Assembly: GCA_050290145.1 (NCBI GenBank)
Contig: JBNKHC010000216.1
Coordinates: 1-10,353 of the forward strand
Source of the DNA: Pelagibius sp050290145
GTDB taxonomy: Bacteria > Pseudomonadota > Alphaproteobacteria > Kiloniellales > Kiloniellaceae
DNA length: 10,353 nucleotides
Direction: 5' to 3'
The translations under genes were made by a program, and so were the position numbers. Each line of letters starts with the position of its first letter. The first letter of the stretch is position 1. Positions 1 to 5,339 of this stretch are shown piece by piece. The notes under the pieces are model-generated. The model did no database searches, was not told where the DNA came from, and saw only the letters and a program-made list of their open reading frames with translations.

Positions 1-12
1 GAAGGCGGAGCG

Positions 13-1071
13 ATGGAAAGGTCGGCGCGGGTCGAGCGCTTGGATGCCGCGTGGCAGATCCCGGGCTTCGGCGGGATTCCGGTGGCGGGCAAAGTGCTGC
101 ACCGCCTCTTCGCCCTGCCGGAAAGCCTGGGCGTCGCCATCATCGTCGTCGGCCTGTTTTGCCTGACCGTTCTCGCCATCGCCCTCATCTACGGCGCCCC
201 GCTGTCCTACCCGCGCGAGCGGATCAGCCTGGCGCTGGGCTACAGCGCCGTGCTGCCGGTCATCGCCGCCGTGGTGCTCTATGTCTCCCTGCGTCTGCTC
301 CGCGCGCTGGTCCTGCGCCGCGGCGACGGGTTGGGCCAGGTCTTCCAGATGGTCGCCACCGACCTGACTCTCATGGGGCTCTTCCTGCTGGCAACCTATT
401 TCCACTTCAGCCTCAAGACCTGGATACAGCTCGTCAACCCGAACCTCTACGATGCCAGCTACATGGCGGTGGACCGGGCTTTCTATCCGCTGATCGAGCT
501 GTTCAACTGGATCCGCAGCACCTTCTTCACGATCGTGCCCAATACCGACGCCTGGTACCAGGGCGCCTTCCTGCTGATGTTCATCAGCGGCTTCTGCAGC
601 CTGGCGGTCACGCGCAATCCCGTCTATTCGCGGTTCTGCGTCGGGGTGCTGCTGACCATCTGCCTGGGCGCCCTTTCCTACCTCATCGCTCCGGCCCTGG
701 GTCCCTTCCTCTACGAGCAGGGTCTCAACGCCAAGGCCACGGAAGCCCAGGCCGGCATGCTGTGGGCCCATCAGCAGGTGATGCGCGACGGCATGTCCTG
801 GATCGCCGAGGCGGGCCCCGATTACTTTACCGGCGGCCTGGCCGCGATGCCGTCGCTGCACATGACCCATGCCCTGGTGATGTCCTGGTTCATGATCCAG
901 GCGCGCTCCATGCTGATCCCCTTCTTCCTGCTGATCTGCTTCTGGGTGATGATCGAGTCGGTGGTGTCGCGCTGGCACTACCTGATCGACCTGCCGGCCG
1001 GCGCGCTGCTGGCGGTGCTGATCATCTGGCTGACCAACCGCCTGTGCGCGCTTTCAGATAGAACGACTTAA
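13..1071 (+). CDS. PAP2-superfamily integral membrane phosphatase/phosphotransferase
   Basis: A 352-aa polytopic membrane protein with several hydrophobic helices. The C-terminal part carries the PAP2 (type 2 phosphatidic acid phosphatase) signature in the compact form of the PAP2_3/Aur1-like subgroup. There is a PSLH motif at residues 280-283, and S319-R320-W-H322-Y-L-I-D326 then L-P-A-G at the start of the last helix; H283 and H322/D326 would be the catalytic histidine/aspartate set. This family removes or transfers phosphate on lipid carriers such as polyprenyl pyrophosphate, phosphatidic acid or phosphoinositol, at the outer face of the inner membrane; the substrate here is unknown. The ATG start follows a GGAG only 2 nt away, and only 12 upstream bases are visible, so the start is not certain. 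A 65-nt gap separates it from the STT3-like gene, which with the GT2 gene suggests polyprenyl-phosphate sugar metabolism (inference). Confidence 0.85.
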   Translation: MERSARVERLDAAWQIPGFGGIPVAGKVLHRLFALPESLGVAIIVVGLFCLTVLAIALIYGAPLSYPRERISLALGYSAVLPVIAAVVLYVSLRLLRALVLRRGDGLGQVFQMVATDLTLMGLFLLATYFHFSLKTWIQLVNPNLYDASYMAVDRAFYPLIELFNWIRSTFFTIVPNTDAWYQGAFLLMFISGFCSLAVTRNPVYSRFCVGVLLTICLGALSYLIAPALGPFLYEQGLNAKATEAQAGMLWAHQQVMRDGMSWIAEAGPDYFTGGLAAMPSLHMTHALVMSWFMIQARSMLIPFFLLICFWVMIESVVSRWHYLIDLPAGALLAVLIIWLTNRLCALSDRTT

Positions 1072-1136
1072 TCCTTCATTAGAGCTTTCCTCCCAAGATT
1101 GCCGCTCTCGCCGCGGAAATCCTCGGAGTTTTGTCC

Positions 1137-2978
1137 GTGTATTCTGAAAGCCACCTCAGGCCCGGACAGCTGCTGTCCCTGCTGGCGATCATCGCCTTCT
1201 GGTGCCTGATCCAGGTCGGCATCGCCACCTTCCGCGGGGCGCCGCTGGTCGAAGGCGACTTTCTGGATCCCGACAGCTATATGCGCATGGTCCGCGTGGC
1301 CGAGCTGATGCAGCACGGTCAGTGGTTCGACGGCATGATCGCGCGCGCCAACGCGCCCTACGGCGATGTCCTGCACTGGACCCGGCCCTTCGACGTGCTC
1401 ATCCTGCTGCTGGCACTGCCCGCCGGCCTCGTCATGGGAAGCGAGCAGGCGCTCTATGTCGCCGGCCTTGCGGTGGCGCCGCTGCTGCACCTGGCCAGCG
1501 CCTTGCTGCTCATCTGGGCCCTGCGCCCGGTGATCCGCCCGGCCCTGTGGTTCCTGCCGGCCCTGGCTCTGCTGCTGCAGCCGGGCGCCCTCGCCTACTC
1601 GATCCTCGGCCGCGCCGATCATCACAGCCTGCTGCTGCTCGTCTTCGTGGTGATCGCCGGCTTCATGCTCCGCGCCCTGCGCAACCCGCTGGATGCCCGC
1701 CCGGCCTTTCTCGCCGGCGTGGCCAGCGGCTTCGGCGTCTGGCTGTCGGTGGAGCTGCTGATGGCCATCGCGCTGTGCCAGGTCGTCCTGGGCCTGGGCT
1801 GGCTCTTCGGCGAGCGCGAGCGGGCGGCGCAGAGCAAGTGGTACGCCCTGGCCCTGAGCGGCGTCCTGCTGGTCGCGCTCTTCGCCGAACATCCCATCAA
1901 AGATCTGCTGGACCCCGCCTACGACCGGGTGTCCAGCGTGCAGTACTTCCTGGCCGTCAGCCTGTTGCTTTTCTGGCGCGCGGTGGAGACCTACGAGACC
2001 CGCGGCGGCGCCGCGTCACGCTTCGTCGGCCGCGCCGCCCTCTCCGTCCTCGGCGCGGGAACTGTCGCCCTGCTGACCGCCGTCGTCTTTCCGCTGTTCT
2101 TCAACGGGCCGATGGCCGAGGTCGACCCGCGCCTGGCGCCGCTGTGGATGGACCGGGTCCTGGAGATGCTGCCCCTGCTGCCGACCGACCGCCACAACCT
2201 CGGCCGCTTTGTCTTCTATCTGGGTGGCGTGCTTCTTGTCGCCCTGCCGCTTCTGAAGGTGCTGACGGAAGCGCGCGGCAGCAGCCGCTTCTTTCCCCTG
2301 GTCTTCATCTGCCTCGCCTGCCTGATATTCACCCTGGCGGCCATGAAGCACACGCGCTTTTCCGGCTATGCGGAGATTGCCTTCGTGCTGGGCTTCGCGG
2401 TGGTGCTGGACCGCTTCCTGCAATGGAGCGGTCATATCGGCAACGACCTGCTGCGCGGCCTGCTGCGCGGCGGCTTCATCGGCCTGGTGCTGATCGGCCC
2501 GCTGCTGGTCGGCGGCAGTCTGATGACCAAGCCCGCGACCGCCGGCGCCCCGGCAACCCGGCCCGGTGCCGGCTGCGATGTGCGCCAGGTCGCCGCCTTC
2601 CTGGAGAGCAACCCCCGCTGGGCCGCGACACCCCAGACCGTGCTGACTTTCATGGATATCGGCCCGGAGCTGTTGTACCGCACCCACCACCGTGTGATCG
2701 GCACCCCTTACCATCGCAACGCCGAGGGCATCCTGGACGGCTACCAGGCGCTCGCCACCGCCGATATCGCGGTTGCCCGCCAGGTCATCGAGCAGCGCCA
2801 CGTCGACCTGGTGCTGCTCTGCCGCTCCCCGGCCGAGCGGGCCTTCTACGCGCCGCCCGGCAGAGGAGAGAACCTCTATCTCCGCCTCGACAACGGGACC
2901 CCGCCGGCGTGGCTCGCGCCCGTTGCCCTGCCCGCCGCCTTGCGCGACCAGGCCCGCCTCTACCACGTCGTGCGCTGA
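1137..2978 (+). CDS. STT3/PglB-like GT-C membrane protein (putative oligosaccharyltransferase)
   Basis: About 613 aa, with roughly 13 hydrophobic segments up to residue 465 and then a soluble C-terminal domain of about 150 aa. This is the architecture of STT3/PglB/AglB oligosaccharyltransferases, which move a glycan from a polyprenyl carrier to protein outside the cytoplasm. In the first external loop D44-P-D46-S-Y resembles the metal-binding DxD motif. G-R-A-D161-H-H163 resembles the second acidic/His motif of the family. In the C-terminal domain F505-M-D507-I-G509 sits where WWDYG is expected and is followed, as in STT3, by an R…V-x-x-T…N pattern. The aromatic WW and the Y are missing, so the acceptor may be unusual or the protein may be another GT-C transferase. 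GTG 1137 is preferred because GGAG (1125-1128) lies 8 nt upstream; TTG 1131 would leave 2 nt. The GT2 gene follows after about 120 nt. Confidence 0.75.
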   Translation: MYSESHLRPGQLLSLLAIIAFWCLIQVGIATFRGAPLVEGDFLDPDSYMRMVRVAELMQHGQWFDGMIARANAPYGDVLHWTRPFDVLILLLALPAGLVMGSEQALYVAGLAVAPLLHLASALLLIWALRPVIRPALWFLPALALLLQPGALAYSILGRADHHSLLLLVFVVIAGFMLRALRNPLDARPAFLAGVASGFGVWLSVELLMAIALCQVVLGLGWLFGERERAAQSKWYALALSGVLLVALFAEHPIKDLLDPAYDRVSSVQYFLAVSLLLFWRAVETYETRGGAASRFVGRAALSVLGAGTVALLTAVVFPLFFNGPMAEVDPRLAPLWMDRVLEMLPLLPTDRHNLGRFVFYLGGVLLVALPLLKVLTEARGSSRFFPLVFICLACLIFTLAAMKHTRFSGYAEIAFVLGFAVVLDRFLQWSGHIGNDLLRGLLRGGFIGLVLIGPLLVGGSLMTKPATAGAPATRPGAGCDVRQVAAFLESNPRWAATPQTVLTFMDIGPELLYRTHHRVIGTPYHRNAEGILDGYQALATADIAVARQVIEQRHVDLVLLCRSPAERAFYAPPGRGENLYLRLDNGTPPAWLAPVALPAALRDQARLYHVVR

Positions 2979-3056
2979 CCCCCAGCCCAGCGCGGCCGGA
3001 ACAGCGTTAGGGAATTCTTGAGCCGCATCTGGGACAGTGCCTCGCGAAGCCACAAG

Positions 3057-3076
3057 GCGGCGGCAGGAGCCGCCGC
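3057..3076 (+). other. Perfect GC-rich hairpin upstream of the GT2 gene
   Basis: GCGGCGGC (3057-3064) and GCCGCCGC (3069-3076) form a perfect 8-bp stem closed by the loop AGGA. No T-run follows, so it is not an intrinsic terminator. If translation of the next gene begins at 3100 or 3091, it lies in the leader, just before the start; if it begins at GTG 3037, it is coding. Its function is unknown. Confidence 0.4.
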
Positions 3077-3099
3077 GGCGCCACGCAGGTATGCCCGGG

Positions 3100-4149
3100 A
3101 TGTCACGCAACCCTGTCCATGATCAGCAGGCGGCCCTCGCCGAGGCCTTGCAGCCGGAAGGACCGCGCATTGCCGTGCTCCTGCCCTGCTACAACGAGGA
3201 AGCCGCCATCGCCCAGGTGGTCACGGACTTCCGCCAGGCCCTGCCTCGGGCCGAGATCTACGTCTACGACAACGCCTCCAGCGATCGCACCGGCGAGGTG
3301 GCTGCGGCCGCCGGCGCCGTGGTCGTGGCCGAGCCCCTGCGCGGCAAGGGCAACGTGGTGCGCCGCATGTTCGCCGACATCGATGCCGACATCTATGTCC
3401 TGGCCGACGGCGACGACACCTACGACGCCGCAGCCGCGCCGCGCCTGATCGAGACTCTGTGCCGCGATCAGCTGGACATGGTCAATGCGGCGCGCAGCAA
3501 CACCAGCACCGAAGCTTACCGGCGCGGCCACCAGTTCGGTAACCGCTTGTTTACCACGATGGTGAGCACCCTCTTCGGCAAGCGCTTCGACGACATTCTC
3601 TCGGGCTACCGCGTGTTCTCGCGGCGCTTCGTGAAGTCCTTCCCGGCCCTGGCCCAGGGATTCGAGATCGAGACCGAACTCACCGTCCACGCGCTGGAGC
3701 TGCGCATGCCGGTCGGCGAGGTGAAGACCGCTTATAAGGAGCGCCCGGAGGGCTCCACCAGCAAGCTCAGCACCTTCAGGGACGGCTTCCGCATCCTGCT
3801 GACCATCGTAAAACTGACCAAGGCAGAGCGCCCCCTGCCGTTTTTCGCGGCCGCCGGCGCGGTTCTCGCCCTCTCCTCGGTGATCTTGGCCTTCCCGCTG
3901 TTGATCACCTACCTGGAAACCGGCCTGGTTCCCCGGCTGCCCACGGCAGTGCTGGTCTGCGCGCTGATGATTCTGGCGTTTCTCAGCCTGGCCTGCGGCT
4001 TCATTCTCGATTCCGTGGCCCTCGGCCGGCGCGAATTGAAGCGCCTGCACTACCTGCACCTGCCCGCGCCGCCGAAATTTACGGCCGCCGAGCCGCAGTC
4101 TCACAGCGAAGAGCAGTCGTCTTCCGCGCCGTTTTCTTGCGCCGGCTAA
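3100..4149 (+). CDS. Family 2 glycosyltransferase with two C-terminal TM helices (polyprenyl-phosphate sugar synthase type)
   Basis: A 349-aa GT-A fold glycosyltransferase. Visible motifs are the nucleotide-sugar-binding start L-P29-C-Y-N-E-E34, D57-N-A-S-S-D62, the metal-binding D103-G-D105-D106 and an S168-G-Y-R171 segment. Two predicted membrane helices lie at about 246-268 and 282-303. This matches DPM1/GtrB/AglJ-like enzymes, which transfer a sugar from a nucleotide donor to dolichyl- or undecaprenyl-phosphate on the cytoplasmic side. The sugar cannot be read from sequence. Start choice: ATG 3100 has a weak AGG at 10 nt; ATG 3091 (same frame, three codons earlier) and GTG 3037 (21 codons earlier, a low-complexity Arg-rich extension) are alternatives. 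It follows the STT3-like gene and could supply its lipid-linked sugar donor (inference). The AT-rich pilus promoter region begins about 40 nt after its stop. Confidence 0.9.
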   Translation: MSRNPVHDQQAALAEALQPEGPRIAVLLPCYNEEAAIAQVVTDFRQALPRAEIYVYDNASSDRTGEVAAAAGAVVVAEPLRGKGNVVRRMFADIDADIYVLADGDDTYDAAAAPRLIETLCRDQLDMVNAARSNTSTEAYRRGHQFGNRLFTTMVSTLFGKRFDDILSGYRVFSRRFVKSFPALAQGFEIETELTVHALELRMPVGEVKTAYKERPEGSTSKLSTFRDGFRILLTIVKLTKAERPLPFFAAAGAVLALSSVILAFPLLITYLETGLVPRLPTAVLVCALMILAFLSLACGFILDSVALGRRELKRLHYLHLPAPPKFTAAEPQSHSEEQSSSAPFSCAG

Positions 4150-4229
4150 ACACTCCCCCCAAGCGGAAGTCCTTGTTTATCCGGGTATGCAGCGCGGTAA
4201 ATAAAATTTTAGTCAATAATACATGCAAT

Positions 4230-4244
4230 TTAACGAAGTATTAT
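4230..4244 (+). promoter_or_regulatory. Near-match to CtrA box (TTAA-N7-TTAT)
   Basis: The sequence reads TTAA, seven bases, then TTAT: seven of eight defined positions of the alphaproteobacterial CtrA consensus TTAA-N7-TTAA. CtrA controls the pilin gene pilA in Caulobacter, so the position upstream of flp makes sense. In AT-rich DNA such a near-match can occur by chance. Confidence 0.25.
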
Positions 4245-4306
4245 TTGAATAACGTCCTGCAGTTTCTTCTTTATTTTTCACTCTCCGCAAAACAAAGGTT
4301 GCGTAT

Positions 4307-4321
4307 TTTACTGTTTGTTAA
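4307..4321 (+). promoter_or_regulatory. Second near-match to CtrA box (TTTA-N7-TTAA)
   Basis: The sequence reads TTTA, seven bases, then TTAA: again seven of eight consensus positions. It lies 52 nt before the pilin start and 62 nt downstream of the first near-match. It is supported only by pattern and place; the AT-rich background raises the chance of a random hit. Confidence 0.25.
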
Positions 4322-4359
4322 TGCGAAGGACGGATTATTCGTCTCGGATATGCGTGCAT

Positions 4360-4366
4360 AGGAGGT
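4360..4366 (+). promoter_or_regulatory. Near-perfect Shine-Dalgarno of the pilin gene
   Basis: AGGAGGT lies 7 nt before ATG 4374. It is the strongest ribosome-binding site in the window, as expected for a pilin made in large amounts, and it fixes the pilin start. Confidence 0.85.
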
Positions 4367-4373
4367 CGCAATC

Positions 4374-4580
4374 ATGTTCGAAACGATCAAAACTTTTCTT
4401 TCTGATGAGTCCGGCGCGACGGCTATCGAGTATGGCCTGATCGCCGCTCTGGTCTCGGTGGCTGCTATCGCCGCCCTGCAGTCCCTTGGTGGCTCCCTGG
4501 AGAGCATCTTCGGCGTCGTGTCCAACGAGCTGAGTGATGCGGCGGCCAACGCCACCGGTGGCGGCGGCGCCGGCACCTAA
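4374..4580 (+). CDS. flp: Flp/Fap-type class IVb pilin prepilin (major Tad pilus subunit)
   Basis: A 68-aa prepilin that forms the Tad (type IVc) pilus used for surface attachment and biofilm. It has a short leader (residues 1-14, ending S-G14), then A15-T-A-I-E19-Y20 and a hydrophobic helix to about residue 38. CpaA should cut after G14, leaving a 54-aa mature pilin with the diagnostic glutamate at +5 and tyrosine at +6 of the Flp motif. The C-terminus is small and polar, and it ends in a Gly/Ala-rich tail with an N59-A-T61 sequon. It is equivalent to Caulobacter pilA and Aggregatibacter flp-1. It is preceded by an excellent SD and an AT-rich control region and followed by tandem hairpins including a likely terminator, so it is probably expressed well above the downstream assembly genes. 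Confidence 0.96.
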   Translation: MFETIKTFLSDESGATAIEYGLIAALVSVAAIAALQSLGGSLESIFGVVSNELSDAAANATGGGGAGT

Positions 4581-4587
4581 TGAGGTA

Positions 4588-4618
4588 GAGCGGCGGCCCA
4601 CCCGGGCCCGCCGAACTC
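4588..4618 (+). other. Hairpin just after the flp stop codon
   Basis: GAG-CGGCGG (4588-4596) pairs with CCGCCG-(aa)-CTC (4608-4618), with a 2-nt bulge and an 11-nt loop. No T-run follows directly. It is the first of three successive hairpins in the flp-cpaA spacer and may protect the 3' end of the pilin mRNA (inference). Confidence 0.4.
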
Positions 4619-4629
4619 AGCTCAATGAT

Positions 4630-4669
4630 GATAGGGCCCGGGGCGATGTCCCGCGGCCCTATCTTCTTT
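4630..4669 (+). terminator. Likely intrinsic terminator (attenuator) between flp and cpaA
   Basis: GATAGGGCC (4630-4638) pairs perfectly with GGCCCTATC (4655-4663). The stem continues inward with CGGG/CCCG past one unpaired C. The T-rich stretch TTCTTT (4664-4669) follows at once. The downstream genes have no obvious separate promoter, so partial read-through from the flp promoter is the simplest model. Confidence 0.65.
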
Positions 4670-4672
4670 CGG

Positions 4673-4709
4673 GCGGCCTGTGTGATTTATGCGATATCAC
4701 GCCGGCCGC
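4673..4709 (+). other. Long leader hairpin upstream of cpaA
   Basis: GCGGCC (4673-4678) pairs with GGCCGC (4704-4709) and GTGAT (4682-4686) with ATCAC (4696-4700). One T/C mismatch, one G-C pair and one G-U pair join the two blocks, and the loop is about 9 nt. No T-run follows. The cpaA Shine-Dalgarno (AAAGG, 4725-4729) lies 15 nt downstream. It could stabilise the processed cpaA mRNA or affect its translation (inference). Confidence 0.5.
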
Positions 4710-4736
4710 AGCGGAGTTTGCCCGAAAGGTTGAGTA

Positions 4737-5243
4737 ATGGATTTCTCTGACGCCACGGCGCGTTTTACGATCTTGGCCTTTTCCGGCCTGCTTATCGCGG
4801 CGGCGGCCAGCGACTGGAAGCACTTCCGGGTGCCCAATCGCTACAGCCTGGCGCTGCTGGCCCTCTACCCTTCCTACGTCATCGCCTCGGGCGGCGACGT
4901 GGAGTGGATGAGCGGGCTCATCTATGGCGCTGTCGCTTTCGGCATCGGTTTTCTGCTGTTCACTCTGCGGCTCTGCGGCGGCGGCGACGTCAAGCTGTTC
5001 GCGGCGGTAACGCTCTGGGCCGGTCCTACCTGGTTCATAGCGATGCTGTTCTACACGGCAGTTGCCGGCGGCATCATGGCCATCGGCCTGTGGCTGAGCC
5101 ACAGGTTCAAACGCACGACGGTTCCCGCGAACCTGGTCTACACATCGCGGGACCTCAAAGCATCCAAGCAACCCATGCCTTACGCCGTGGCCATTGCCGT
5201 CGGCGGTCTCTTTGTGGCGCTGCAGCTCTTAGCGAGGGTCTAG
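4737..5243 (+). CDS. cpaA: Prepilin peptidase CpaA/TadV (A24 family)
   Basis: A 168-aa inner-membrane aspartic protease of the A24 (type IV prepilin peptidase) family. It cleaves the leader of Flp pilin after glycine, and of TadE/TadF-like pseudopilins where present. The first helix ends in A-A-S-D26-W-K-x-x-x-V-P-N, and the second active-site aspartate is in G-G-G-D84-V-K. These are the two catalytic aspartates of the family, D26 and D84. The protein is short and lacks the cytoplasmic N-methyltransferase domain of PilD-type enzymes, as is normal for Tad systems. The ATG has AAAGG 7 nt upstream. It sits after the pilin gene and its terminator, and a 96-nt spacer containing a 29-codon ORF separates it from cpaB. 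Confidence 0.95.
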   Translation: MDFSDATARFTILAFSGLLIAAAASDWKHFRVPNRYSLALLALYPSYVIASGGDVEWMSGLIYGAVAFGIGFLLFTLRLCGGGDVKLFAAVTLWAGPTWFIAMLFYTAVAGGIMAIGLWLSHRFKRTTVPANLVYTSRDLKASKQPMPYAVAIAVGGLFVALQLLARV

Positions 5244-5246
5244 AGC

Positions 5247-5336
5247 ATGCGCCAGGTGGTCCACACCCTCACCGTTGCCGGAGGTACCGGCTTTGGCGCC
5301 AGGCTGATGTCAGCCGGCGGCGCCCCGGAGGACTGA
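5247..5336 (+). CDS. Possible 29-aa small protein between cpaA and cpaB
   Basis: The 96-nt gap between cpaA and cpaB is almost exactly filled by an ATG…TGA reading frame of 29 codons. It starts 3 nt after the cpaA stop and ends 3 nt before the cpaB ATG. GAGGG (5234-5238) lies 8 nt before its ATG, inside the end of cpaA, and the cpaB SD GGAGG (5327-5331) lies inside its own end, so translational coupling through the three genes is possible. The peptide is Gly/Ala-rich with a moderately hydrophobic centre and no recognisable domain. It could be a real microprotein, a leader ORF that keeps ribosomes moving to cpaB, or a chance frame. I do not recognise it. Confidence 0.35.
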   Translation: MRQVVHTLTVAGGTGFGARLMSAGGAPED

Positions 5337-5339
5337 TTC

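Larger units (their letters stand above)
4190..4350 (+). promoter_or_regulatory. AT-rich promoter/regulatory region of the Flp pilus locus
   Basis: The 224-bp gap 4150-4373 holds no credible gene. Its core is strikingly AT-rich: 34 of 120 bases are G or C at 4201-4320, against GC-rich neighbours on both sides. It includes the perfect 10-bp palindrome TAAAATTTTA (4202-4211), a small inverted repeat TTATT-TG-AATAA (4241-4252) and two CtrA-box-like sites. I could not find a convincing sigma70 -35/-10 pair or sigma54 site. It is called as the regulatory region from its composition, its place before the pilin gene and the strong SD downstream (inference). Confidence 0.6.

Noticed and set aside
3037..3099. 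GTG 3037 as the start of the GT2 gene
   Set aside because: The extra 21 residues are Arg/Pro-rich and unlike a GT2 N-terminus, and the GGGA is only 2 nt from the GTG. It is kept as an alternative, not excluded.
1068..3110. Long minus-strand open frames opposite the STT3-like gene (and similar ones opposite cpaB, cpaC, cpaD and cpaE)
   Set aside because: Their products are low-complexity, rich in Gln/Gly/Arg/His, with no domain. They mirror the codon bias of the GC-rich + strand genes, which have clear family motifs.
3018..3122. 34-codon TTG frame before the GT2 gene
   Set aside because: A GGGAA lies near the TTG, but at poor spacing. The product is low-complexity Ala/Arg and runs into the GT2 gene in another frame.
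13..4149. Horizontal acquisition of the glycan genes
   Set aside because: Base composition and codon style look like the pilus genes, and no mobile element, tRNA or direct-repeat border is visible.
4137..4361. 74-codon + strand frame across the AT-rich spacer
   Set aside because: It has no Shine-Dalgarno, overlaps the GT2 end and has no family resemblance; its composition simply reflects the AT-rich DNA.
4681..4702. CRP/FNR-like site TGTGA…TCAC
   Set aside because: The half-sites are separated by 11-12 bases, too far for CRP or FNR. They are better explained as the arms of the hairpin at 4673-4709.
4534..4737. 67-codon frame across the flp-cpaA spacer
   Set aside because: It starts inside flp in another frame and passes through three hairpins; the Arg/Pro-rich product looks non-coding.
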